A stretch of DNA of 64,000 nt from Symsagittifera roscoffensis. Its lineage: Eukaryota; Xenacoelomorpha; Acoela; Convolutidae. Location: NCBI RefSeq assembly GCF_963678635.1, contig NW_026971582.1, positions 35,947 through 99,946 on the forward strand. The letters are read 5' to 3'. The notes beneath the pieces were generated by a model, which saw only the letters and a list, made by a program, of their open reading frames with translations, searched no databases and was not told the origin of the DNA. This document shows positions 20,001 through 33,000 of the stretch, piece by piece; the stretch's first letter is position 1, and each line of letters opens with the position of its first letter. A program made the position numbers and the translations under genes.

Positions 20001-20867
20001 AATTTATTGCATTGTTACGAATTTTGAAGAAATTCAAGAAAGTTTACAAGACAATTTTTTCTCTCCATACACGTCTTCTCTTTTTAGTAATCATTTGTGG
20101 ATAGATTTTTTCTTTATAAAATCTAAAAAGTAAAATTGCCTTGAGCTTAAAAAAATCAAAAAAAAAATAATAGCTACTGTTTTTGTAAAATTTTAGATTT
20201 GTAACCAACTGGAGCTAAAGGATGTGCGTTAATTCCCAATTTTTCATAAATGTGTATCGGAAGCGGTAAATTAATGCAGTTTATCCCAAACGGAACCAAA
20301 GCAAGAATCAATGATGAAATTAGTCACGCGTGCGTTTTACATATTGAATTTACAATTTTGAAACTTTTTATAGCTTTGAAATATTTGATTACATGTAAAT
20401 TATTATATCAGCGTTGCATGAATATTTTTCAACATGTATAAAAAAACGTCTGTCAAAAAATGCTAGTTGAGAAATCGAACTTTTTCTGGAGAAAAAAGCT
20501 GCGCGACCACATATCTTTCTTTTTGATCCAAAGTCGTGACTCTGACAGCGCTTTAAAGACTATGAAGTAGGTTTTGGTTCATAAAATTATAGTTTTGGAC
20601 CTTTTTTCTCTTAGCAGTTTTACTCTTTACCCGCATGCTTTGTAAATTACGAGGTAATATATTTTGAGCCTAGTATGGTATCAATGAGACCAATTTGATA
20701 GCTTAAGTTTAAAATGGAACGGTTTGTCAAACGGAAATGTTGCCGCTTAAGTGCAATAACGCAATTTTTGCCCTGTAAGAACCCCGAATCAGCTTAAGTT
20801 TTTTTAAGTTAAGCTCAGGTATCGCTATTTCTCTAGGCTCAAGCCTCTTCAGTGTTTTGGGACAGCG

Positions 20868-20965
20868 CGGAGAAGCAATTTTGTCAACCAAAAAAAAAAG
20901 AAAAAAAAGGTCGTCAAAATTCGAAAATCCGCATCTCACGAGAAAATCCTAAGTCCGCTTCTGCG
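20868..20965 (+). mobile_element. Decayed end fragment of the hAT-like MITE
   Basis: A poly-A stretch followed by GGTCGTCAAAATTCGAAAAT and GAGAAAATCCTAAGTCCGC matches the right end of the intact MITE at 45359-45782 with several substitutions. The terminal bases are degraded and no left end is seen. Confidence 0.5.
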
Positions 20966-21208
20966 CAGATGCCAAAGATAGCATTCGGGGAATCAAAACT
21001 TTTGTACTAGTACTTCTGTTTCGCTTTTCAAAGGCCCTGTCAATTAAAGGCGAAGGAGCAACAATTATCTAGATACTGATTTACTTATCTGAACGCGTAA
21101 AATTGGGCCATAGAATTATGTTTTGTTCATGCCAAGGAATTGTGGCTTTGAGGAAGGTCTATTGCTTAATTCTCCCTTTTTTGATATCCTGAAAGCTAAA
21201 TCACTTAC

Positions 21209-21511
21209 AACCAGAAGAATCGCAACCACAGCAAGCAAAACTACTGTGATAGTCAAGCAACGACCTGCACCGTTGCTGTTATCCTTTTTTCCATTATCCG
21301 GACTCAAGTAGCCGTCATTTGCCGGCTCTTGGTAGATATTGTCATGACCGTCTTTGTTTCCGCTGACGGTTTTTGAAAGTCCAATCCGCTGGCTACACAT
21401 TACATTGTCCGAGCTCCACTGTATCAACTCATTTGATCTCGCTTCGCATCCCGGAAGTTCGTAATTTACATCGTTGAGCGACGATGTTTCGGATGTCATG
21501 TTTACTATCAA
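21209..21511 (-). CDS. Putative first exon of a membrane protein gene
   Basis: ATG at 21511 (a second in-frame ATG four codons on) opens 101 codons ending at a perfect donor, GTT|GTAAGT, phase 0. The product has a ~75-residue polar, Asp/Asn/Ser-rich N-terminus without a signal peptide, then GRCLTITVVLLAVVAILLV, a membrane helix, which suggests a type II (signal-anchor) protein. Base composition is more balanced than the flanking satellite. Reading past the donor, the frame stays open only to 21116. The phase matches the exon-like segment at 16673-16813. No family recognised; a single-exon peptide of 131 residues is the alternative. Confidence 0.4.
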
Positions 21512-24500
21512 TATCGGATTGATGTCCCGTTTTTTTATTGTTCTGATAAAATTTATTTTACGTTGTATTTATTGTTTTTATTGTTGCAGTACAAATATGA
21601 CAACAAAACTACCAACAATCAAATTTGAAATTATTCAACGACTGAACGTTTAAACAATCTACTCAAAAGTAATTACTTATGACAATAGATCTGCAACAAA
21701 TTGATGTTTTTTGCATGTTTTCGGCACGAATGTTAAAAATAATTTTGACCAGAATTGTAAGTAAATTTGTTCGTGAATTCAGACCAGCACTGTAAAATAG
21801 TACTGCAACTTCTGATTTTGATCGTCTTTATACAGAACAAGACTGCTCGTATCAAGGCGAAGCCCTGAAAATTCAGACTGCTTTTTAAGGTCTATGAACC
21901 AGTGATAACATGAAAAAATTAATAATAAAATTGAAAGTAAAAAAATAGAATTTTTTTTTAATTAAGAATTTTTTTGAAAATCATCACCCCACACGCCATA
22001 CAAAGTTCAAAATGATAGTTTTGGCTCTTAGTATTACATCAATAATGGCAAAAAAAAACCTCCTTTAACTAATTTGGAACAATTTCTAAGAAGGATTAAA
22101 TACCCGCTTACGCGTTAACAGCGCGAAATATATCGCGCGTTAATTGTCCCAATTTGGTCAAAATGGCAATTTTTAAACCTCCATAACCATACAAAAAATA
22201 ATCACAGGTGAAATGTTTTTTCGAAGTTAAGCTCAAGACAATCATACGATTAAAGAAATTTATCTGAAGAAAAAAAAACCAACCCGAGTACAAATTGCCC
22301 GTTGCTTTCGGTACGAAAGTCGGAACAACAAGGCTGGTTGTATCAAATGTTTCCTGAGTGGTTGACCTGAAGGTTTCGAATGCCTTTTGATGTTTATGGA
22401 ATAGTGATCGCGTTTGAAAATATGATGAAGTTTTCACGAAAAATATTCAAAACAAAGAAAAAAAAATGAGATTGGAAGCTTTTGAAAGTGAAAAAAAAAA
22501 CGCAAGTTTTTTTTGCAGCAATTTAATAAAAACACAAAATAGCAAGCCTCAATTCCATTCGGAACGACTTCTAAGACGTTTTGAGTTTCAGGATAGACGT
22601 TAAAAGCCCAAATTATATCGGGCGTTAATTGTCCCAAATTTTAAGATCCATAAATTAACAAAAGTAATCAAAGGACAAACATTTTTTTTTCAATTGAGCT
22701 CAGGACAACCTTAACTTATCAATGATTAAAAGTCTGTAGAAAATTTGAGATATGTCTGGAGAAAACAAAACTTCAAAATCACAAAAACTTCATCCTTTTT
22801 CTAAATGTTGGAAAAAGTTTAAGTTGCCGCATCAAAAATTAACAGGACTGCTCGTATTAGGGCGAAAACCGGAATATTTCGACTGTCTTTTAAGGTGCAT
22901 GCAGCAGTCGAAACATGAAAAAAACAATTGTAATAAAAAAAATCCGAGTTTTTTTTCATAAAAACATCCACTCACACGCCGTATTAAGTACAAATTCATA
23001 AATTTTGCTGCTATTAACAAATCATTTATGGTAAATAAGCTTCTTTGAACTAAATTGGAACAATTTTTAGGACATATTAAATCTCCGCTTACGCGTTAAT
23101 AGCGCAAAACATATCGAGCGTTATTTGTCCCAAAGCGGCCAAAAGGGCAATCTTTAAACCCTCATAACTTGACGAAAAATGATTACAAGTGAAATATCTT
23201 TTTAAATTCAAGCTCAGGACAACCATACGTTTTGAACAATTTTAAAAAAGTCCGGCAAAAATGGTTAGTTAACAATTCGACTTTTGTCTGACGAAAAAAA
23301 AACCCACCCGAGCACAAATATTTTGTTACTTTCGGTCATAAAATCGGAACAACAAGGCTGGTTGTATTAAATGTTTCGTGAATGGTTGACCTGAAGATTT
23401 CGACTGCCTTTCAATGTTTATGGGACAGTGATCGCTTTTGATAAAATGATGAAATTTTTGCGAAAAAGATTCAAAACAAAGAAAAAAAATGAGATTGGAA
23501 GCTATTGAAAGAAAGAAAAAAACGCTAATTTTTTGCAGCAATTTAAAAAAAAGACAAAATAGCAAGCCTCAATTCCAATCGGAACGACTTCTAAGACGTT
23601 TTGAATTTCAGCATAGACGTTAATAGCACAAATTATATCGGGCGTTAGTTGTCCCAAATGGGCTAAATTTAAGATCCATAACTTAACAAAAATAATCAAA
23701 GGCCAAACAATTTTTTTTCATTTGAGCTCAGGACAACATTAACTTATCAATGGTTAAAAGTCTGTAGAAAATTTGAGATATGTCTGGAGAAAACAAAATT
23801 TCAATTCACAAAGTTTCATCTTTTTTCTAAATCTTGGAAAAAATATAAGTTGCCGCATCAAAAATTAAGAAGACTGCTCGTATCAGGGCGAAACCGGGAA
23901 TGTTCCGACTATCTTTTAAGGTGTATGCAGCAATCGAAACATGAAAAAAATAATTCTAATAAAAAAACTCAGATTTTTTTTAAAAAAACATCCAACCACA
24001 CGCCGTATTAAGTACAAATTCATAAATTTTGCTGTTAATGGCAAATCATTTATGGTATATAAGCTTCTTTGAACCAAATTGGAACAATTTTTAGGACAGA
24101 TTAATTGCTTATAGCTCGATATGCTTACGCGTTAATTGCGCAAAACATATCGAGCTATATTTGTCCGAAAGCGGCCTAAAGGGTGATATTTAAACCCTCA
24201 TAACTGGACAAAAAAGATTACTAGTGAAATATCTTTTCAAATTTAAGCTCAGGACAACCATACTTTTGAATGATATAAAAAAAATCCCGTCAAAAAAGGC
24301 TAGTTAAAAATTCGAAATTTGTCTGAAGAAAAAAACCCACCCGAGCACAATTATTCCGTTACTGGCTGGTTGTATTAAATGTTCCGTGAATGGTTGACCT
24401 GAAGATTTCGACTGCCTTTTAATGTTTATGGAGCAGTGATCGCTTTTGAAAAAATGATGAAATTTTCGCGAAAAAGATTCAAAACAAAGAAAAAAAAACG

Positions 24501-25440
24501 GAGATTGAAAGCTTTTAAAGTAAAAAAAAGTTTTTTGCACCAATTTAATAAAAACACTAAATAGCAAGCCTCAATTCCATTCGGAGCGACTATTAAGACG
24601 TTTTGAATTTCAGCATAGACACTAATAGCACAAATTATATCGGGCGTTAATTGTCCCAAACTGTCCAAATTGGCTAATTTTAAGCTCCATAACTTAACAA
24701 AAATAGTCAAAGGCCACACAATGTTTTTATTTGAGCTCAGGACAACATTAACTTATCAATGGTTAAAAATCCTTAAGAAACTTGAGATTTGTCTGGAGAA
24801 AACAAAACTCCAGAATCCCAAAAATTTCATCCGTCTTTTAAATGTTGGAAAAAGTTTCAGTTGCTGCTTCAAAAAAGACTGCTCGTATCAGGGCGAAACC
24901 TGGAATGTTCCGACTGAGTTTCAAGGTCTATGCAGGAGTAAAACATGAAAAATATAATTGTATTAAAATGAAATTTTTCCGATTTTTTTTAAAAAACATC
25001 CTCCACACGCCGTATTAAGTATAAATTCATAATTTTTGCTGCTATTAACAAATCAATTATGGTATACATGCTTTCTTGAACCAAATTGGAACGGATTTTA
25101 GGACAGATTAAATCTCCGTTTACGCGTTAATAGCGCAAAACATATCGAGCGTTATTTGTGCCAAAGTGGCCAAAATGGCAATCTTTAAACACTCATAACT
25201 TAACGAAAAAATGATCACGACTGAAATATCTTTTCAAATTTAAGCTCAGCACAACAAAATCTTATGATTGAGATTTTTAAAAAATCCGCTAAAGAAGGCT
25301 TGTTTAAAAGTCGAAAAGATTCCGTCATAAATATTCCGTTACTTTCCTTACAAAAGTCGGAAAAAAAGTTCAACCTCTTCAAAAACAACAGAACTACTTA
25401 TAAGGGCGACGCCTTGATTGTTCCGACCGCCATGTAACGT

Positions 25441-28109
25441 TTATGGAGTTTTCAATTTTGAAGAAAGAGACAAAATCTTCAAAAAACACGGAAAAATTGT
25501 ATAAGACACTAAACTTTTGTTTTGAAAATATTGCCTCGGCGCGATATTACAACAAAAAAACTTATTATTTAGAAGACTCTGTTTTTTGGCTAGTTGGAAA
25601 CTTGAAATTCGTTTGGTGAAAAAATTTTTGCAATTTTTAAACAACCGGAGCGTGAAAAATAGGGATACCAGTTAAGCAAATAACTTTTAGCAGCCGAGGT
25701 TTGAGGCAACGACCAGTCGTTTTGCCGTTTTGCTTTATTCGGCTCCTTTTTAGAAATGAGTTTTCTTGTCGGTACTAGGTATAACTACCTTGAAATTTTT
25801 ACCCAACTTGAAGCAGAACTTGCAATTCGCATTCTCAAGCCTATATACTCTATCATCTATTTTGAAGTCGTGAGAAGAGGCCTAGACGAAAAACTTCACT
25901 TTTAAACCGACTTGTTCTAGATAAAATTGCTTAAATAACATTGTTTATATTATTCGGTGGTTTGTTGAACATCTGAAAAAAATTGCCCGCGCTCAACCTT
26001 GAAGAGTAAAAACTTTAGAGCATCATTGAATTGCCACTTTTGTTGTGTCTGAATTGGAAACTAATATCTTTAGAAACAAACAATTTAATTTTTCCAGTTT
26101 TTTTAGTTTAAAAATTTGGAAAACCTATAAAATCAAAGAAACGATCATAGACAAGCTATCTTGGTGCTTTTGAGCTCAAGCACCAATAAGTACAAATGAT
26201 AAACAAAAAATTTTTCTAAATAGGTTGGCTGATAATCAAAATGACCTGAAAAAATTTGCAAAACAATTCCGTCAGAAACAATTCAGAATTGCAAAACAAT
26301 TCTGTCTTTTTCTTTGAAAAAGTGAAGAAAAAATAGTCTTTTCTATAACATTGTAGCTTTCAATCTGGTAAGATATCACATCACGCTTCATGTCTAGAAA
26401 ACGGAGTTTTAAGTGACTATCTCATATCTATGACAATTTCAGGCTATGATCAAGGATATGCAGTTGGGAGCAGTTTGGAATCTCTTGATCTGTTCTCGTT
26501 TATTCTTTTTGAATTTTAAGTGGAAGTTGAAATCAAAGAGAATAGTAAACAAAACAGGATGGATAGACTTTTACGTGGGCTTCTCAGTCATGGCACGGTG
26601 AACACTATAATAGTTTTCATTCTGATGAAGTTGTTGTATGAACCAGCTGTTGAGCTCAAAAACTGACTCAAAGATAATTATGGACGAAAAATTGTCTCTT
26701 GAAGAAATTAAAATGTACCCGACTTCCGTGCACAGAATTTTACTTTCAAACTATTGCAAATTTTGAAATTTGATAAAGTTTTCTGTCGTTTTCATAGGTG
26801 TCGGGATGGGAGCGGAGCGTTCAACAGTTCTGAAACAAAACAGTGCTAAAAACATAACAAGGATAGTAGGTTACTGTATAAAAACCAGAGATCGTTCCGG
26901 CCATAGACTGAAAACTTAAAAAATAACCTTGTTTTTAAATTAGTGTCATTTTTTTTGCGTAAAGCGATCTAGAAAACTTAAGAAAAAACTGGAACCTTGG
27001 TATGATCGTCAGTCATAGTAAATTAGACAAGTTGAATACAATTTTTCTAGGAAAAATAACAAGAAATCAAAACTTATCAAAAATACAGGAAGCGTTTTAA
27101 ATTTTTTTTGCAAAATTTGTTTGAATTGTTGAAGAATTTAGAACACAAACTGGCGCCTAAAAACTCATAGCCTAAATTAGCAACAGCAAACTGGTTTAAG
27201 CCTGCTAGATTGCCTTTTTTACCTTTTGAATTTTGTAAATATCGATCAAAATAAGACTTAAAGTGCTTAATATGAGATAATATTCGAACGATTCGTATAA
27301 TTGCTTGTGTTAGCTGATTTTGTGAGGGACAAAAAGATACGAAAAGTGATATTTAAAAGAACCAAAGTTGATGGTTTCCGTAATTTTGAACAACATTTTT
27401 TTTCGAGAGTGTCCAACTTTAGCACTGTTTTACTGCCTTGCTGGGTTGGTTTGAATTTAAAAAACTAAATTGAACTCAAGTGCTAAACAAAGTGCAGTAC
27501 TTTGAGTAATTATATCAAAAATTTCTCACATCCTATCCTCTATTTTAAAAAACATAATATAATATCTATATATAATCTTAGTCGACGCGGAAATGGTCTC
27601 AAAATTTTAATTATTCGAAAAAAAAATAGATTTAAGTCAGTTCCCATGTGGGTAATTAGTTAAATGATTTTTCAAAATATGGCAACTGTCCCGGGCTAGC
27701 TCTCCTTGGCGACAGCTTTTAAAATGTGTTAGAGACAAGGATAAAAGAAGGAGGCAGTTGATTTTAGATCTTACTAAATCTTGAGAGAATGAGGTGTTGT
27801 CTCTTACAGAAGACATGACTGTCATAACCATACCCGAATATAGGTCTTAACATAAAATCTGAAATCTATTAAAATAATTTTTTTTCTCAGCTAAATGGAT
27901 TAGATTTGATTGCTAAGATTATTGAATGTGTCTTTTGGAGCTTGACTTTTTTTGAAAGTAGAACAAAAACAAAACTAAAACAGCGTTAAAAGGCGTGTTT
28001 GAAATCTTTTTTGAAAAACGAATCTTTCAAAATTTGAAATGTGTTTGTTTTCAACTTTTACATACTGATACATTTAAAATTTGGAAGAAAACTAACACTA
28101 AGTCAAGGA
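25441..28109. other. AT-rich sequence without recognised features
   Basis: No long frame, no clear repeat unit and no RNA gene seen. The satellite fades out near 25.4-25.6 kb. Confidence 0.5.
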
Positions 28110-28129
28110 TAATCCCCATGTTAGACCCC

Positions 28130-28480
28130 CATGTTTTAAGATAGGAAATAGATCAACCGGTCTACCAGCTATGTATTAACATTGAGTATAGAGTCTATTA
28201 TGTATTAGGATAGGGAATACCAATGGTAAGGCTTTATGGTTTGTGTGATGATAAGAGAATGGTAAGAAAAACGATTTTTTTTTGGATTTTGTGCGGAGAT
28301 GTCTAGTGTTTTCGGAAAAAATTTGACGCGTGTTATCTAACTGTTAAGTTTTACTGGTTAGTTACGACGCGTAGGTTGTGGAATTAAGGTTATGTAAATA
28401 GTTTTTGATGCATGGTTTGTCACTGGTAAGAGTTTTTGGGCAAAAAATAGAGATTATTTATCAAAATACTTTCAAAAAAC
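28130..28480 (+). repeat. Polinton terminal repeat, third copy
   Basis: Shares CTATGTATTAAC, GGTAAGAAAAACG and TTTTCG blocks in order with 46130-46340 and, inverted, with 55400-55590. Divergence is clearly greater than between the two repeats of relic B, so it belongs to a different insertion. Confidence 0.65.
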
Positions 28481-28761
28481 CTTCAAAACAAAATAAGATT
28501 TGTTATAATTTGGTTGAATAACAGTTTATTAGGTACTCTTATTTTCTATCTAGCTGAATCTATTCTAAAACCTGCTTGAACTTCGAAAAAAGTCAAGTTT
28601 TTCAGAGAAAAAAAATTAAATTAAAATGAAATTATAAAAATCACTGCATCGTATTTGAAATTTACAGCAACTTTATAATCAAATACCAACAAAACACTGC
28701 ATCGTACAAAAATTTAATACATTACATCACTTGTTATAAACTTATTACATTGCATCAGTTA

Positions 28762-29530
28762 TTATGAGTTCAATGGCTTTGTATGAGTTCCATCATCTTG
28801 AACTTGTCTTTTGAGAAAAATAACTAAGTCTTTTCTTTGCTCATATGTGGCCACAATTAGATTTATAGTTCTGAATCCTCTATTTGTAGATGGGGATGTT
28901 AAGTTGATTGCTTCATCGAGCACCCTCCTGTAATTTGACCTGAGTCCATCTCCAGAATCTTCGAGAACTCGCTTGTTTAATCCTTTGCTGCTAAATTTGA
29001 GTTTTTCTGACTTGTTGTCATAGCTGCAATAAGTCTTGCTACATAAACATAGCATTTCTGTGCACCAAAATTCCTCTTTAAAAAGCCCAGGCTCCCCTTT
29101 ATCATTCTTCTTATGCGTACTGTAACAAGTTCGAGGGAAGCAATCAGATTTTGCATCGTCTTGAAAGAATCTCTGCAGTCATTTTCCCTCATTTTTTCCC
29201 AAGCAGCTCTCTTATCTGGTTGGATACAGTCGTATAACTTCTCTTCCGCAAGAGTTAACCAAAGCGAATCTGTGTCCATCTCTAACTATTCAAATTTGTT
29301 TACACCAGAGATATTGTCGAAGAAGTTATAATAGAGCTACAACATTCTCAGTTTTGCATACTGCAGTATGAAGAATCCAACAATGATGGGTTCTCTGTGT
29401 TCAATGGTGGATTTCAGCAATTCGACCTCATATAAGTTTGTCTCAACTGTGTTCAGTCTCCTTAACAGTAGTTCAATGATCGCTTTATGAGTTCAGATAT
29501 TTTGTGGTTGTATGCCTAGAACTATCCATT
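28762..29530 (-). pseudogene. Protein-primed family B DNA polymerase, C-terminal fragment (relic A)
   Basis: Minus-strand pieces give, in order, MDTDSLWLTLAEEKLYDCI (palm motif C, the DTD catalytic pair, 29268-29279 on the plus strand), a linker with a frame change, MLCLCSKTYCSYD, KFSSKGLNKR, a TNRGFRT block, and the C-terminus ending at the stop 28762. The same blocks in the same order end the polymerase of relic B. This is the replication polymerase of Polintons. Motif C is intact here while relic B has DPDS; everything upstream of 29530 is lost. Confidence 0.8.
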
Positions 29531-31656
29531 AAGCAATGCGTATAATAAAGTCAATCTTTCTAAGATGTAGTAGGACCTTCCTAGAAAGGCAAGTAGTTAG
29601 TTTTTCAAAATTACAAAGCTAAAAATATTTATCGGTGATATATCTTGAGGTCTGGATTTTTCGCCATTTAAGTAAAGGTAATCTTTGATATCCTTGAAAA
29701 TCCGGTATAGCCTTGTGCGTATATGTCGGAAAAGCCTGCTGCTTCTGCAAGTTTGCGTAGGTTTTGATCAATGTTCTTTGGTGTTCATTTTTGTGAGTAA
29801 TTCTTGAAATTGTTGTGTACCTATGTGATGTTGAATGTCGGATTTGGAGTATATGCCGATCGATTGTAAATCGATATTCGGATTGCGGGCAATGGCTCTA
29901 ATGCTTTCTGGTGAGAACTTTTTAGTGGTTACATAAGCGTCGGATATGGTGTGAGAAGATAGTATTTATCTTCGTCAGGGTTCAATTGTACTACATTGTG
30001 GCTACTTTTTGATCCATATGGGACTGCTGTATCCCAGAAATAAGTTCTTCCGGAGAGTGTATCAACAAAAATTACTTTGTTTTTGTAGAATCTGGGAACT
30101 TTTTTATAGCGTCTTTTGTCTTCAAAAACATATAGAGGTGATGTTTTTTGGTACACGTGTAATACCATAATATGTTTCCTTCGTAGTCAATGAAATTTGA
30201 TCTGTTACCTCACAATAAATATCCTGCGTAAGGGATTTTTAATACTGCTAGTGCAATTGATTGTAAAATTGGTGTGCTTTCAAGTTCGCATAGTTGATGG
30301 AGAGTTTCAAGTTCTGTTAAAAAAATTTCTTGAAATTTTTATTTATTGTGTAATCTAACTTCATATCTAGGTGTTTGTCATAGTGAATTGAGCCAAAATA
30401 AAGTTTGTTCATTAGCGATAGTTCTTGTAAAAGTGTACTGTCTTTGTCTTGTGGTTTTGTTTTTCCATCAATGTTTTCTGTGCTTTTTATGAGGTTTACT
30501 GGGATATATGATTTTCGTCACTGGTTGACCGATGTGTTGCCATTGGATGTATAATTTTTTTTCCTGTATTCATGTCGATACATTGTTCGAATTCGACAAA
30601 AATTTCTGAATATTGTGTTTTATAAATTGGTTTGGTATAATTACATGCATGTTCCCTTTCTGGGTAAGTTAGGAGACGTGTTAATTTACTTTCTGTTTTT
30701 TTTTTAATGTTTCTAAATGTAAAATTACTTTTTCTGATTTGATCAGGATTCACACTTTCACAAGTGATTGATTCAATAAAATATTTTTGGTGAAATTGTA
30801 CCATTCTAGCGTGTATTTTGCTACTAGAAATGTGGTACATGTATCTTCGGGGAACCAAACAATTGTTGCTTTCGTTCTTGTAGTGGGATCGCAGTATCCT
30901 TGGTGGTTTTTGCAAGGGAGCCTGATTCGTTGATAATTTGTAGTGTCATCTTTTAAAACTCGTGTTACTTGTACTTTTAAAGTTATATCTTCCAATCAAA
31001 AAACATTATTACTTGGTATCCTATATTTTTAGTGTCGGCTTTACAATTTGAGGGATTGTTTATACCAATGTGTGGTATTTAATTTTTATCATGGAGATTG
31101 TAAGTTAATCTTCCATGTACTCCATGGAAGGGAAGTTTGTCGTCTAATTTTTGTATGATCTTGGTATCTTTCAAGTTCGGGTGATGTGCTGAGTCTGGAA
31201 GTCTGGAAAAACTTGAAAATTTACCAATTTTCTAGCTGTGCTTTGTTTGATGTGATTATTAATCGTTTAAGTTCCTTTTTACAATCGTCAGGGCTGAGGT
31301 GTATTAGTCTTTCGATTCATGATCTAATCTGTTTTTGTTTCCGTTTGAGACTTGGGAACAATGTACTTTCTTTTCGGAAAATGTCGCTGTGAATTTATAT
31401 CCTGTTAGTGTTGTTGCTCGAACTTTTGAGTAAAGTGTGGCTATTGTAGTTGTTGTTTCTACTGATTGTGGTTCGCATTGAGTGACTTGATTTATTGCAT
31501 ATTCATATAATGTTTTTCGTTCATTTTCTTCACAGTCATAGCGTGTGACTAGTAAATCATGGGGTTCTGTTCGGGGGGAAGGGTTGTGATGATCGGGTTT
31601 TGAGAAACTGAAAAAAAAGACGGGTCTGGAAAAACTACAATCTTCAAAAGATACAT
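29531..31656 (-). pseudogene. env: env of copy 2, truncated
   Basis: The ATG (31656) and hydrophobic start align with copy 1, then a frame change leads into the PRTEPHDLLVTRYDCEENE region. Recognisable blocks include GYKFTATFSEKKVHCSQ, GYCDPTTRTKATIVWFPEDTC, and FYKNKVIFVDTLSGRTYFWD with YYLLTPYPTLM (29929-30168). The frame passes the site where copy 1 has an extra A without interruption, but has other stops (for example TAA soon after FFDWKI). The conserved VPCGS block reads VPYGS here, losing a cysteine. Ends before the membrane anchor is complete. Confidence 0.8.
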
Positions 31657-32800
31657 GTGTATGATAGTCCTGAGTATGGATTATAAAAAGTGATATGTCC
31701 AATTATCTTTTTTGTGTATCTATCGGATTTGTAGATGATTTCTGTGGTGACAATTGGACGAGGTAAGGATTGAGCTGTTGTATTCGGGGGGGGGGGGGGG
31801 GGGTGTGGGGGGGGGGGGGCTAGGGATAACTGATGATGAATTATATAATTTAGTCTTACTGTGATTTCAAATTTTAGTGTTAGATTATGTTGTTTAAGTA
31901 TATGTATATTATGTTCTTGTATATCTTTGTGGATATCTTGTCGATATTGTAATCTGTTACTTTCGTGATGTTGTCCAAATAATGGAGGGGGTGCTACGAA
32001 TGTATGCCAATCTAATCGTAGGTGTATGTTATTTGTTGAATTTTCTCTATATCTGGCGTCGAGACTTGTAGGAAAGTTTGGAGTAAATGGTGTTTGTGAA
32101 ATTTGAGTTAAAGAAGTAGTTGAAGGGAGTGACAGAAATTCAGGTAGTGACAAAGTTGTGTCAGATTAAACGTTTATTGAATCATTCACCAAATTGGGCT
32201 CGCCTTGAGTAAAAGCTTGTGTCATTCAAAAATGGAGGTATTTTGTAGTGGCTGGGGGATTGAAAGGATTTTCTCGGATTTTTTCAGAGATAGGGGTTGG
32301 ACTTAAATAAGCTGATGGGATGTTCGATGTGTTTCGTTGTGTTGGGGTCTGCGGAGTACTTTGAATTGTGCAACTGGAAAGGTCTATAGGATTTGTTGTT
32401 GGTGGATGAGGTATGTTGAATTGAACTCGGGGGGTTTGCAAATTTTTTTTTCGTCTTGGATGAAAAATTTGTCTGTTTATCTCAAGCGTGTATTTATTTC
32501 AACTTTGATGTCATGCTCTATTAAGGTCTTTTTGTAGAGGGGGGTATATATTTCACATTGGTTCCTTTTATAGTTCGCTTAGCGATGCTTGGCAAATTAC
32601 TGGTTCTAGTGGTTCGGACAGTCGTGAGTGTCTTTCTACAAATTTGTACGGATTGTCTTGAAAAGAGATGCGTGTTGATGATTGGGGTGATTTGTTTGAC
32701 TATTTGTTGGTGTTGTTGGAGGTTCTTGGGATGTTGTCGGAGGGGACTGATTTGGGGGTTGTTGATTAGCAATTTTGGAAAGATGTTGAAAAATTTATCT
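31644..32800 (-). pseudogene. Pre-env ORF of copy 2
   Basis: The C-terminal 169 codons (31644-32153) are open and match copy 1, ending GLSYTCIF with a stop overlapping the env start. A nearly pure C run (plus-strand G at about 31784-31820) expands a proline stretch. Upstream blocks (VQFNIPHPP, IRENPFNPP, the KIANQQPPNQSPPTTSQE region) follow in shifted frames up to about 32800. Their retention in both copies supports a real protein. Confidence 0.6.
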
Positions 32801-32844
32801 ATTTACGAAGACAATTTGTATTTAGTGTAATATTCTTCGATAAA

Positions 32845-33000
32845 AAGAATTAAAAGTAATGTTGCTAATGTGAAAGTTAGGATAGCTTTTTTTTTTACTT
32901 TTGCACATTGTCATTATGAGGGATGTTGAAAATGTGAGGAATATTATAAAAACAAGAAAAACAATTGTTCTACTGAATAGATGCTGGAACAGTTAGATAG
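32845..33000 (-). pseudogene. Small two-helix membrane ORF of copy 2
   Basis: Matches the 62-aa ORF at 7501-7689: RTIVFLVFIIFLTFSTSLIM, then after a one-base change in an A run, KKAILTFTLATLLLILFIEE and YY. Both hydrophobic helices are retained. Confidence 0.5.

Larger units (their letters stand above)
17100..25440. repeat. Diverged satellite array with alternating A-B dimer units
   Basis: Units of about 0.5 kb recur through this block. Landmarks are GACTGCTCGTATCAGG, CACACGCC, CGCTTACGCGTTAATAGCGC and AAGCTCAGGACAAC. From 21.8 kb two subtypes alternate: A begins near 21838, 22846, 23871 and 24880; B (GGCTGGTTGTATTAAATG) near 22330, 23348 and 24365. The repeat period is therefore close to 1.01 kb for the dimer. 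Copies at 17.1-20.7 kb are older and more degraded. The array is interrupted by the exon-like block at 21.2-21.5 kb and a MITE fragment at 20.87 kb. Open frames inside it are chance products. Confidence 0.85.
28110..29530 (-). mobile_element. Polinton/Maverick relic A, one end only
   Basis: Carries a terminal repeat (about 28130-28480) and the polymerase C-terminus in the same arrangement and spacing as the left end of the larger relic at 46115-55592. It stops abruptly at about 29530, where LTR element copy 2 begins inside its env. The rest of this Polinton is not seen beyond the LTR element. Confidence 0.75.

Noticed and set aside
22108..24948. Several 70-110 codon frames in the satellite
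   Set aside because: They recur as variants of the same repeat unit, change frame between units and show no conserved protein.
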